Shown here in pieces: positions 6,058-13,552 of a DNA stretch of 46,845 bases (position 1 is its first letter; every line of letters begins with the position of its first letter). The notes beneath the pieces were generated by a model, which was not told where the DNA came from, made no database searches, and was given only the letters and a program-made list of their open reading frames with translations. The translations under genes and the position numbers were made by a program. This DNA comes from a virus, in IMG/VR virus record IMGVR_UViG_3300020183_000136, positions 1 through 46,845 of that record; one strand, written 5' to 3'.

Positions 6058-7187
6058 CAGTAACCAACTCCAACATCTGAATCCCCATAATCTTCTGCAT
6101 AAATTGGGTTTAGTTCTTGGAAAGAAAGAGATAATTTCATGTGAACTGGCGTTGCATCATCATATGTTGAATAAGTTCCAGATCCAGTATAATTTACTAC
6201 CATATTTTGAAGAGCCATGGGTTTAAATTTATTTAAAAATGGATGATCTCCCGAACCTTTCCTATACACTAATTGAAAAACATTCGGTGATCTTAAAAAT
6301 ATTCCTTTTCCCCTACCTTCGGATGATCTCGCTGCCATATTTATTTTTAGTTCTCTAATTATTTTTTTGATAATCATACTTTCATCAGCACTTCTTGGTG
6401 CAAGATCGAATTCAAAATTAAATGATCTTAACTTTACACTTTGGAATAAGAGTTCCATATTTGGATTTAAAATTTGACCAGAAGATCTGGCCAAAATTCC
6501 TTCTAAAGATGTATTTGCTCCTAATAGATTTACTGCTTTGGATGCAAAAAATGATGATGCTAAATCTTGCCCTCCAGCATCAATAAATTTAGAGGCTTCT
6601 CCAGCTGCAGATTTAAACGTTGATAAAATTCCTTTTATATAATCTGGACTATCTATTACAGATTTTGATGCCCCAACAGCATATGCAGCTAAACTATTTA
6701 AACTATCATCTCCCCATCCAACAGAATTATTATCTTGAATGTTTTGAGGTATTGGTAAAAATATAGTTTTTAGAATTTGTTGTTTGTTTATTACTTCTGT
6801 TGACGATGGTTGAGCTGTAATAGACTGACTTTTAATTCCTGGAGCTTGATATTTTTTTATTTGAATTTCTAAAAAATCAGTTGTTTTTTCAATTTGTTTA
6901 AGTGGATACCTTAAACTTTTTTCATTTAATTGTGGTTTTGCTCTTGATGTATTTGTATTTGCTTGATCACTTGGTTTTTCTGGACTTGGACCAACTGAGG
7001 GTTGGGAAGAATTTCCTTGAGCAATCCACTCTCGACCAGCTCGTATTTGTTCTGCCGACTCTCTCTGCGCGGCCGCTGCTTCTTTATTCAATAATGATTG
7101 AAGCTGGGCATTGCTACCTGTAAACCCTCTGTCGGCACGTATGGCTTCTAAATGTTGTTGGTAGATTGGATCTGAAGATACGGCCAT
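6057..7187 (-). CDS. 48: baseplate tail-tube cap gp48
   Basis: This 376-residue protein has a C-terminal third carrying the gp48/gp54-type signature. The signature comprises NFEFDLAPRSADESMIIKKIIRELK, LRSPNVFQLVY, NKFKPMALQNMVVNYTGSGTYSTY and LSLSFQELNPIYAEDYG. In T4, gp48 caps the baseplate dome and, with gp54, starts tail tube polymerisation. The N-terminal 110 residues are Ala/Gln/Ser-rich and look disordered (repeated helices, then SSQPSVGPSPEKPSDQ). The start ATG at 7187 has a late-type promoter about 30 bp upstream within the end of the preceding gene. gp54 is the alternative name, but the tube-fold gene at 8101 is the better gp54 candidate. Confidence 0.8.
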   Translation of the reverse strand: MAVSSDPIYQQHLEAIRADRGFTGSNAQLQSLLNKEAAAAQRESAEQIRAGREWIAQGNSSQPSVGPSPEKPSDQANTNTSRAKPQLNEKSLRYPLKQIEKTTDFLEIQIKKYQAPGIKSQSITAQPSSTEVINKQQILKTIFLPIPQNIQDNNSVGWGDDSLNSLAAYAVGASKSVIDSPDYIKGILSTFKSAAGEASKFIDAGGQDLASSFFASKAVNLLGANTSLEGILARSSGQILNPNMELLFQSVKLRSFNFEFDLAPRSADESMIIKKIIRELKINMAARSSEGRGKGIFLRSPNVFQLVYRKGSGDHPFLNKFKPMALQNMVVNYTGSGTYSTYDDATPVHMKLSLSFQELNPIYAEDYGDSDVGVGY

Positions 7188-7212
7188 GCCTATTCAGCTG
7201 AGGTGTATGTTT

Positions 7213-7623
7213 TTAATTATTTATCCGTATTTTTGCAAAAGGTATCTGATATAAATCTTTTAACTCTGATTTATAGACTTCGTACAGTTGTCCTGGAACT
7301 TCATCCCATGTATATTGTCTGATTTTTCCTCCCCTCCAGTGAAAATTTATTCCACGAAATCCCCACGAAAAGACTTCAGTAATCGCAACTAAAGGATTTT
7401 GATCGTATTGAATATTTGAAGTTTTTGGGTTATATACAAAAACATAATATTTTCCAATTTTCGGAACTTTTCCGCTTTCTTCTATATTTTTTAGAATTTC
7501 TATCATTAAATCATCGGGATCTTCTTTTCCAATTAAATTATCAGATACTTCTCTTATACGATTAATATTATCATTAGTATCTGTATTTTCCTGTTTTCTT
7601 TCTTTTAGAGTTTTTCTTGGCAT
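7213..7623 (-). CDS. conserved phage protein of unknown function, gp4-gp48 interval
   Basis: This is a 136-residue protein. The first 60 residues are charged and probably helical. The rest is a compact beta-rich domain with YYVFVYNPKTSNIQYDQNPLV, a GFRGINFHW motif and YTWDEVPGQLYEVYK. The order YxFxYxPK...YDxxPLV...GFxGxNxHW recurs in small conserved proteins of many large phages, but I cannot name a function. It sits between the head-completion nuclease-like gp4 and gp48 and shares the base overlap TAATG with gp4. A structural or assembly role is likely from its position, and expression from the gp4 promoter is expected. Confidence 0.7.
   Translation of the reverse strand: MPRKTLKERKQENTDTNDNINRIREVSDNLIGKEDPDDLMIEILKNIEESGKVPKIGKYYVFVYNPKTSNIQYDQNPLVAITEVFSWGFRGINFHWRGGKIRQYTWDEVPGQLYEVYKSELKDLYQIPFAKIRINN
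7218..7225 (-). promoter_or_regulatory. late promoter box for gp48-gp53
   Basis: On the minus strand this reads GATAAATA, about 30 nt upstream of the gp48 ATG and inside the 3' end of the preceding gene. It matches the T4-type late consensus in 7 of 8 positions, and its position allows separate late expression of gp48 and gp53. Confidence 0.6.
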
Positions 7624-8060
7624 TATCGAATACCTAAATCATCCTCTGTTATGATTTTAAATTCCCAAAGACGGTCCTTACAAAAATCTTTTGCTGCCTT
7701 CCACTTTGCTTGGTTTTTTGCATATTCATAAACTTCGTAAATATAACCTTTTGTTCTTCTTTTTTGAACTTTTGGTTCGACCGTTTGCTTTTTTGGTTTA
7801 ATTTCAATAATGTATTTTTTAATTTGACCGCTCGATTCTTTTACTTTGATATAAAAGTCTGGAAAATATCTATGTATTTTATTGTCTATTGGTGACCTAT
7901 ATGGAAGTGCTAGTTCTTCACTTCCCCATTCAAGAACATTTTCATTTAAATCACAATAGACCATAAATTTACGCTCCCACAATGACCTATAAATTATATT
8001 TGTTGGGTCTCCTTTATATTTTGATGGGTATGATGGTTGATATTTTCCCTTATATGACAT
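7623..8060 (-). CDS. 4: head completion protein gp4
   Basis: This 145-residue homologue of T4 gp4 (also called gp50/gp65, about 150 residues) acts at the head-tail connector to make filled heads competent for tail joining. The N-terminus MSYKGKYQPSYPSKYKGD is characteristic. The core resembles the TnsA/PD-(D/E)XK nuclease fold: RSLWERKFMVYCD, EWGSEELALPY, RYFPDFYIKV, and KKYIIEIKPKKQT, where DF plus EIKPK form a nuclease-like active site. Lys-rich helices follow. It is the first gene of the minus-strand operon, and its start codon overlaps the plus-strand late box of the divergent tube gene. Confidence 0.9.
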   Translation of the reverse strand: MSYKGKYQPSYPSKYKGDPTNIIYRSLWERKFMVYCDLNENVLEWGSEELALPYRSPIDNKIHRYFPDFYIKVKESSGQIKKYIIEIKPKKQTVEPKVQKRRTKGYIYEVYEYAKNQAKWKAAKDFCKDRLWEFKIITEDDLGIR

Positions 8061-8067
8061 CTAAATA
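8060..8067 (+). promoter_or_regulatory. late promoter box for the tube-fold gene
   Basis: TCTAAATA lies 33 nt before the GTG start at 8101 and touches the gp4 start codon on the other strand. It is a plausible variant of the TATAAATA late box, and it is mirrored by an identical box at 8093-8100 on the minus strand. Confidence 0.55.
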
Positions 8068-8092
8068 GTGATATTAAAATACTCATATTAGG

Positions 8093-8100
8093 TATTTAGA
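8093..8100 (-). promoter_or_regulatory. late promoter box for the gp4 operon
   Basis: TCTAAATA on the minus strand lies 32 nt before the gp4 ATG and abuts the GTG start of the divergent gene. It has the same octamer and nearly the same spacing as the opposite promoter. Confidence 0.55.
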
Positions 8101-8922
8101 GTGGTTAGTCCCAAAAAAATATCTGACTTTAAACCATTAGTTACTAATCTTGCACAAACTTCTCATTATCAGGTAATTTTTGGTGGTCTTTCTCCAAACT
8201 TAATAAAATATTTGAACACTAGGGGAGTTAACTCCACATTTGTATCTAATGAAGTTGGTCTTTTATGCTCATCAGCGTCTTTACCTGGGAGTAGTTTAGC
8301 TACTGCTGATATTAATGGAAATTTTATAGGTGTGATGGAAAAAATGGCTCACACCAGAATTTATACACAACTTGATTTGGAATTTTATGTTGACTCGGAC
8401 TATAAAACTTTAAAATTTATTGAGCATTGGATGGAATATGCTGCGGGAGGATCGCCAGAAAATACTAGATCTGAAGGATACTATTTTCGCATGAGGTATC
8501 CAGAACAATATAAATGCAATCAAACTAAAATTATAAAATTCGATAAAGACTACGCTAGAGAACTTGAATATTCTTTTATTGGTATGTTTCCGATTAATCT
8601 TTCTTCAACTCCAGTTTCATACGATTCTTCTCAAATTTTAAAGGTTAACGCATCCTTTAATTTTGAAAGATATATTGTTGGACAATCATCCAGTAGATCC
8701 ATTATACAAAATGTAGATAATAATAAAGGTTCTGATTTAACTACACTTCAGAAACAAGCAAAATCATCATCACCACCAGATTATTTAAGTTCAACAACCG
8801 ACAAATTGATAAATGAAGTTGGCGCAGCGACGTTTGATCCAACTAAACTTGTAAGATCGACAGGGGCAAATTTTAGAAATCCCATTACTCCCGGAATTGA
8901 TATTAATCGAGGTTTGTCATAA
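8101..8922 (+). CDS. tail-tube-fold protein, probable gp54-type tube initiator
   Basis: This 273-residue protein's central region follows the T4 gp19 tail-tube pattern. There is an LPGSSLATADINGNFIGV loop, then RIYTQLDLEFYVDSDYKTLKFIEHWMEYAAGG, and a final beta-rich section (ELEYSFIGMFPINLSSTPVSY). A low-complexity tail of about 75 residues follows. gp18 and gp19 proper are not in this window. Given its neighbours gp48, gp53 and gp26, the best analogue is gp54, the T4 baseplate protein on which the tube starts and which shares the tube fold. A second tail-tube paralogue is the alternative. Translation begins at GTG because no ATG occurs near the conserved N-terminus (VSPKKISDFKPL). Confidence 0.65.
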   Translation: MVSPKKISDFKPLVTNLAQTSHYQVIFGGLSPNLIKYLNTRGVNSTFVSNEVGLLCSSASLPGSSLATADINGNFIGVMEKMAHTRIYTQLDLEFYVDSDYKTLKFIEHWMEYAAGGSPENTRSEGYYFRMRYPEQYKCNQTKIIKFDKDYARELEYSFIGMFPINLSSTPVSYDSSQILKVNASFNFERYIVGQSSSRSIIQNVDNNKGSDLTTLQKQAKSSSPPDYLSSTTDKLINEVGAATFDPTKLVRSTGANFRNPITPGIDINRGLS

Positions 8923-8928
8923 TAAATA
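8921..8928 (+). promoter_or_regulatory. late promoter box AATAAATA
   Basis: AATAAATA straddles the stop codon of the tube-fold gene and lies 27 nt upstream of the ATG at 8956. It is a 7 of 8 match to the T4-type late box. Confidence 0.5.
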
Positions 8929-8955
8929 ATCACAACTGAAGTTTTATGGGTTATT

Positions 8956-9675
8956 ATGCCTTTACCAAAGATTAATACTCCAATTTATGAATTGGAATTA
9001 CCATCGACTAAAAAAGCAATTAGATATAGACCTTTTTTAGTTAAAGAAGAAAAAATTCTTATCATTGCAATGGAGTCTGAGGATGAAAAACAGATTACTA
9101 ATGCAATTAAAACAGTAATTGGAAACTGTATTTTATCTAAAGGAATTAAAGTAGATGATCTTTCTACTTTTGATATTGAATATTTGTTTTTAAATATTCG
9201 TGGAAAATCTGTCGGTGAGGATGTTGAAGTTTTAGTAACTTGTCCAGATGACAATGAAACTCAAGTTCCTGTTTCAATAAATTTGGATGAGATTAAAGTT
9301 TGTGCAAATCCAGATCATAAAAGAGACATTGTTTTGGGAGACAGTTTAACAATGAGGATGAGATACCCATCTCTCTCAGAGTTTATTAAATCTAACTTTA
9401 CAATTGATGGTAATATTGGAGTTGATGAATCTTTCAATTTAATTTCATCCTGTATTGATACAATTTACAATGAGGAAGAATCTTGGTCTGCATCTGATTG
9501 CAGCAAAAAAGAACTAAATGAATTCATTGAGCAATTAAGTTCTAAACAATTTAAAGAAGTTGAGGCATTTTTTGAGACCATGCCTAAATTATCACATACA
9601 ATTAAAGTAAAGAATCCAAACACTGGTGTTGAAAGTGAGGTAGTGCTGGAGGGATTATCCAGTTTTTTCGGATAG
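8956..9675 (+). CDS. 26: gp26-like tail assembly chaperone / baseplate hub protein
   Basis: This 239-residue protein resembles the T4 gp26 family (Pfam T4_baseplate). Features are the LPSTKKAIRYRPFLVKEEKIL opening, the IKVDDLSTFDIEYLFLNIRGKSVG block and the RDIVLGDSLTMRMRYPSLSEF motif. In T4, gp26 is needed for hub assembly. Here its position directly after a tube-fold gene and before a tape-measure-like gene matches the G gene of lambda-type tail chaperone pairs. Near the 3' end the codons AGT-TTT-TTC form the slippery heptamer T TTT TTC, and the -1 frame stays open into the next small ORF. The unshifted product ends at TAG 9673-9675. A frameshifted product would be 300 residues. Confidence 0.8.
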   Translation: MPLPKINTPIYELELPSTKKAIRYRPFLVKEEKILIIAMESEDEKQITNAIKTVIGNCILSKGIKVDDLSTFDIEYLFLNIRGKSVGEDVEVLVTCPDDNETQVPVSINLDEIKVCANPDHKRDIVLGDSLTMRMRYPSLSEFIKSNFTIDGNIGVDESFNLISSCIDTIYNEEESWSASDCSKKELNEFIEQLSSKQFKEVEAFFETMPKLSHTIKVKNPNTGVESEVVLEGLSSFFG

Positions 9676-9700
9676 GAATGGCGCATACTGATCTTGCGTC
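9648..9700 (+). promoter_or_regulatory. probable programmed -1 ribosomal frameshift signal
   Basis: Three elements are aligned here. The first is a Shine-Dalgarno-like GGAGGG at 9648-9653. The second is the slippery heptamer T TTT TTC at 9663-9669, in the correct zero-frame phase, 9 nt further on. The third is a 6-bp stem GGCGCA (9680-9685) with TGCGTC (9695-9700, one G-U pair), 10 nt downstream. This is the dnaX-type arrangement. Shifting -1 bypasses the TAG at 9673 and continues into the 9678-9857 frame. Confidence 0.7.
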
Positions 9701-9857
9701 ACATTATAAAATTAATTTCGCCCTCATACAACACCATAAATATAGTTTGACAGAGCTTGAAAATATGATTCCTTGGGAAAAGGAAATTTATCTTACACTT
9801 TTACAACAGCATCTGGAAGAGGAAAATCTAAAGCATCAGCAAAATAGTGGTATCTAG
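9678..9857 (+). CDS. GT-like frameshift extension of the tail chaperone
   Basis: This 59-residue frame starts with MAHTDLASHYKINF, followed by YSLTELENMIPWEKEIYLTLLQQHLEEENLKHQ. A Tyr/Trp-rich segment with M-PWE-EIY and a charged helix is typical of the second domain (T of GT) of phage tail assembly chaperones. It lies in the -1 frame relative to the gp26-like gene, with a slippery heptamer in the overlap. It is therefore most likely made as a fusion of 238 + 62 residues. Independent translation from the ATG at 9678 (AGGA just upstream) is also possible. The tape-measure-like gene overlaps its end by 11 bp, as expected for chaperones that wrap the tape measure. Confidence 0.7.
   Translation: MAHTDLASHYKINFALIQHHKYSLTELENMIPWEKEIYLTLLQQHLEEENLKHQQNSGI
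9735..9742 (+). promoter_or_regulatory. possible internal late promoter CATAAATA
   Basis: CATAAATA occurs inside the chaperone extension frame, 104 nt before the GTG of the tape-measure-like gene. It could give extra late transcription of the hub cluster, but it may equally reflect the encoded HHKY residues. Confidence 0.3.
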
Positions 9858-11853
9858 TAAAATTTACAGAGCTCCAAGTATTTTAAATAAAAAAGGATCC
9901 ACTCTTGGAGATGTTGCTCAGAGTGGTGTAAATCCTGTCACTGGTGAATATCTTTCCTCTCAACAAAGAAAGGCACTTTTTAGAAAAAGAACTGTTAGTT
10001 CTGAAAAAGTTTTTGGGAAACCTGGTGCTATTGTTAAACTAACACCATCATCAATAGCACCTGTTGGTAGTCCTGAGACATCAGAAAAGTCTAATATTGT
10101 TTCTTATGCAAAACAGCAAGGTATTTCCCCATCTGTAATCGATATTGCATCTTTATTAAAAAGAATCATTATTTTAGAAAAACAGGTATCAACATTATCA
10201 AATTTAATTTCTAAAGAAAGTGAAGAGGAAAATAAACAAGATAAGGATAGAATTAAGAGAGAAGAAAGAGAGGAGGAAAAAAGACGGAGATCTTCTAAAT
10301 CATCTGGATTAGGAAAAAAAATATCCAATCTTCTTTTATCTCCAGTTGAATCAGTAGCGAAAAAGACTCAAGGAATTCTATCTACCTTGGTGGAATTTTT
10401 TACTATACTGTTTGCTGGTTGGTTGACTGATAAGGGACTTTCAGCAATAAAGTTAAATTCAGAAGGAAATATACAGGCATTAGAAGATTTAAAGAATACT
10501 GTCCTTAAAAATCTAGCAGTAGTTGGTGGTATATTTCTAGCATTGAATGGTGGAATATTCGTTGTTCTTGGAATTTTAAAATCATTGACTAAGCGTATAT
10601 TGAAATTCGCGTGGAGACAAACGTTTGGTAAATTATTCAGACCCCCTACTCCTCCTGCGCCTACTCCCCCTCCTGCAGGAGGTGGTGGTGCGGCTGCCGG
10701 TGCAGGTGGTGGTGCGGCTGCTGGTGCAGGTGGTGGAGCGAGTGCCGCTACAAGTGGATTATCAAAAGGTCAACAAGCTGCTAAACTTAAATTAGCTCAA
10801 GAAGTAGTTGATAAAGGATTAAAGGCAAAAGGTGCAATGATTGGTGGAAAATACATTTCAGTGGATGCAACTGAAGCTAAAAAATTACTTCAAAAACCAA
10901 ATATTTTCCAAAGAATGTTTCAAGGAGTTGGAAATCTGACTCAAGGTGCAGTTGATAAAATAAAAGGTATAGGAGATTCTGCAAAAAATAAAATTTTAGA
11001 ATTTCTTGGTAATAAAATTAAGCCATTGCTTGAACCAATGTTGAATTCAATAAAATCAATATCGGGGAAAGTTTTTGGAACATTAGAAAAACTACCTGGA
11101 TTTAAACAAGTCTCCGCATTTTTAAAAAAACAAGGAATAAAAGGTCTTGGAGATGCTGCTGGAATAGCAAAAAAAGTTGGAGCAAAGGGTATTCCAGTTA
11201 TTGGTGGACTGATAAATCTTGCTTTTGCATATGATAGATTGGCGAATGGAGATACTGTTGGAGCTGGATTGGAGGCGTTATCTGGATTACTGGATTTGTC
11301 TGCGTTAGTTGGATTTGCTCCGGGGCCAGGAATTTCTTTAGGACTTGATGCATTTTTATTCGCAAGAGACTTTATTCCATCTATTAAGCAAGGAGAAGAG
11401 TCGTTACTTAAGTCTCTTGGATTATCTGGAATAATGGGAATGGCTAATAAAATCGGATCAAAACTTCCGAATATAGGTGAAATTGCAAAAATGGTCAATG
11501 GTGGTAAAAAACCAGAACAACCAAAAGCATCTGAAACATCTGGAACAGGATCTGAAAATCCAGAAATCGAAAGAAGTAGTCCTACACCCATTGGGTCACA
11601 ATCACCAGCAGCACCATCATCGGCGTTAGCACCAATGCCACAAATATCACCACTTTCAGATTCGTCGTTTATTCCATCTCAAAGTTCGGCTGCTCCACCT
11701 CAAATTATTTATAGAAGAATTAAATCTGGACAAGGTGGGCAAGGGGCTCAGTTAGAATCTGGATCAGCAACAGAAGTTCCATTTATCTCCTCTTCTAATC
11801 CTGATAATTTTTATACATTATATTCTCAAGTAAATTATAATGTGGTGATGTAA
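9847..11853 (+). CDS. tape-measure-like tail protein (gp29 analogue)
   Basis: This 668-residue protein follows the chaperone pair. Its N-terminal 100 residues are basic. Residues about 105-165 form a coiled coil dense in K/R/E. Residues about 175-255 hold hydrophobic helices (VEFFTILFAGWLTDKGL and NLAVVGGIFLALNGGIFVVLGIL). A Pro then Gly/Ala linker spans about 264-300, followed by long Gly/Ala/Leu/Ile-rich helices to about 560 and a Ser/Pro-rich tail. A helical protein with membrane-like segments next to tail chaperones is the profile of a tape measure, which sets tail length and may pass through the host membrane at infection. At roughly 0.15 nm per residue it would span about 100 nm, T4-like. 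It starts at GTG, overlapping the chaperone extension. T4 gp29 similarity is not visible by eye. Confidence 0.6.
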   Translation: MVSSKIYRAPSILNKKGSTLGDVAQSGVNPVTGEYLSSQQRKALFRKRTVSSEKVFGKPGAIVKLTPSSIAPVGSPETSEKSNIVSYAKQQGISPSVIDIASLLKRIIILEKQVSTLSNLISKESEEENKQDKDRIKREEREEEKRRRSSKSSGLGKKISNLLLSPVESVAKKTQGILSTLVEFFTILFAGWLTDKGLSAIKLNSEGNIQALEDLKNTVLKNLAVVGGIFLALNGGIFVVLGILKSLTKRILKFAWRQTFGKLFRPPTPPAPTPPPAGGGGAAAGAGGGAAAGAGGGASAATSGLSKGQQAAKLKLAQEVVDKGLKAKGAMIGGKYISVDATEAKKLLQKPNIFQRMFQGVGNLTQGAVDKIKGIGDSAKNKILEFLGNKIKPLLEPMLNSIKSISGKVFGTLEKLPGFKQVSAFLKKQGIKGLGDAAGIAKKVGAKGIPVIGGLINLAFAYDRLANGDTVGAGLEALSGLLDLSALVGFAPGPGISLGLDAFLFARDFIPSIKQGEESLLKSLGLSGIMGMANKIGSKLPNIGEIAKMVNGGKKPEQPKASETSGTGSENPEIERSSPTPIGSQSPAAPSSALAPMPQISPLSDSSFIPSQSSAAPPQIIYRRIKSGQGGQGAQLESGSATEVPFISSSNPDNFYTLYSQVNYNVVM

Positions 11854-11854
11854 A

Positions 11855-13552
11855 ATGATAAAATCATCAATTAACATAAAAACTTCTTTTTTTAATGTAA
11901 CTAAGAGTGCTATTGGGAGTTCCTCTAATATTTTGAAAAAAGCGATTTTAAAACGAACAAAAGTAAAAAAAGAAAAAATTGCTAGATCAAAACTTTTTGA
12001 TGTAAAAAAAGCGGAAAGAAAAAAAAGAGAAGAAAAAGAAGATTTATTGGAAAATAAATCAAAGGTTGAAACGCAAGGTCCACTTAGTAAAGTTTCTTCT
12101 ACAGCTAAAAACTTTTTAGAAAGTATTTTAGATTTTCTTGGAATTTTATTGATAGGGTGGGCAGTTAATAATTTACCAAATATTATTAAAATGGTTGAAA
12201 ATTTGATATCTAGAATCAACTTGTTATTTCAAGGTTTAAAAAATTTTATAGAAAATATTACAAAGTGGTTTAAAGGAATTTTTGGACTTGTTACTGGAAC
12301 TCTTGAGAACTGGAGAAATTTTGACTTTACAGATCAATCTGGAAAAATAAAAGCAGCAATGAAAGAGATGGAGGATGCTGTAAAAGGAATTGAAAAGGCG
12401 TTTGAAGATGCAAAAACTGCTGTTGGTGGTGATATGGGAGAAGTCTCCGCAGCGGGTGGTGGAAGTTTAAACGCTGCTGATGTAATAGCTGATACTCCTG
12501 AAGAAAAGGCATTCATAGCCACAGTTAGAGAATTAGAAGGAACTGGTGGATCTGGTGGATATAATACAGTTTATGGTGGCGCGGTTGTCCCAAAATTATC
12601 TCAAATGTCTCTTGGTGAATTGTATGATGCAATTAAACTTGGTGGAACGGATAGACTACCAGATAGATTAGGTGGTGGAATTATACCATTTAAAAAAGAT
12701 CGATATAATTCCAGTGCATCTGGTGCGTTGCAAATTATGCCGGAAACGTTAAGGGGACTAGTGGAGAGAGGACAGTTTAAATGGGATGATACTTTTAGTC
12801 CAGAGACACAAAATAAAATGATTCTTGCTTTGGCGCGAAATGGTGGAGTAGATATTGAGAAGATGACTGATTCTCAAATGTATAAAGCGAGTAAAATATG
12901 GGCAGGTTTGGGTACATTTCATGGTCAAACAGATAGAACTTCAAGTCAATCTCTTGAGGTTTATAATCAAAATTTAAAAGAGGCAAAAAAACCTAAAGGT
13001 GCTGGAGACGGTAGAAAATCTAGAGGTGCAAATAAATCGTCAGCATATAATCAAGCTGTTACTGTGGGTAGATCTTTGTTAGATAAAGGATATAAACCAT
13101 GGCAGCATCCAGACTTTAATTTGTATTCTGGATACACGGGGTCTGGTAGAGAACGTGTTATGATGAGAGGATATAGATCTTATCATAATTATGGTGAGGC
13201 ATTAGATTATCCACTCTCACATAATAGCGAAGCACAATTAGATAATCTTGCTGCATTTTTCAGACAAAATAAAGCAAAACTAGGAATTGCTGAAATATTA
13301 TGGAAAACAAGTGGACACTATGATCATTTACATGTCTCTTTTTCTGGTGGAGAGGGAATATCTAGACCAGTTGCTGATATACCCATGTTACAGGGTCAAC
13401 AGCAGCAACAACAAATAATTATTATAGATGAAGAGAGTCAAGAAACTACAGTGATTCCAGCAGATTCTGGTGGTGGCGCTGTAATTATGAGTGGAGATTC
13501 GTTAAATAGATTTATGAGAAAAAAACTCTTATTAGAATTAGCATATACTTAA
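11855..13552 (+). CDS. tail hub lysin with muramidase and M15-type peptidase domains
   Basis: This 565-residue protein has three parts. Residues 1-210 hold a very basic coiled coil and a hydrophobic helix (FLGILLIGWAVNNLPNII) resembling the preceding tape-measure-like protein. Residues about 215-375 match the lambda R (GH104) lytic transglycosylase layout: AFIATVRELEGT with candidate catalytic Glu228, YNTVYGG, SASGALQIMPE, FSPETQ and IWAGLG. Residues about 397-500 resemble an M15 D,D- or L,D-peptidase, with metal ligands H444, D451 (HxxxxxxD) and H493 in DHLHVSF and D490 as likely general base. It would cut both glycan and peptide bonds of the cell wall during tail penetration, replacing the lysozyme domain that T4 carries inside gp5. 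It lies immediately before the hub genes. Confidence 0.75.
   Translation: MIKSSINIKTSFFNVTKSAIGSSSNILKKAILKRTKVKKEKIARSKLFDVKKAERKKREEKEDLLENKSKVETQGPLSKVSSTAKNFLESILDFLGILLIGWAVNNLPNIIKMVENLISRINLLFQGLKNFIENITKWFKGIFGLVTGTLENWRNFDFTDQSGKIKAAMKEMEDAVKGIEKAFEDAKTAVGGDMGEVSAAGGGSLNAADVIADTPEEKAFIATVRELEGTGGSGGYNTVYGGAVVPKLSQMSLGELYDAIKLGGTDRLPDRLGGGIIPFKKDRYNSSASGALQIMPETLRGLVERGQFKWDDTFSPETQNKMILALARNGGVDIEKMTDSQMYKASKIWAGLGTFHGQTDRTSSQSLEVYNQNLKEAKKPKGAGDGRKSRGANKSSAYNQAVTVGRSLLDKGYKPWQHPDFNLYSGYTGSGRERVMMRGYRSYHNYGEALDYPLSHNSEAQLDNLAAFFRQNKAKLGIAEILWKTSGHYDHLHVSFSGGEGISRPVADIPMLQGQQQQQQIIIIDEESQETTVIPADSGGGAVIMSGDSLNRFMRKKLLLELAYT

Noticed and set aside
10941-11591. 216-codon antisense frame under the tape-measure-like gene
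   Set aside because: The Pro/Ser/Asn-rich product mirrors the Gly/Ala/Leu codons of the plus-strand gene and has no ribosome site.
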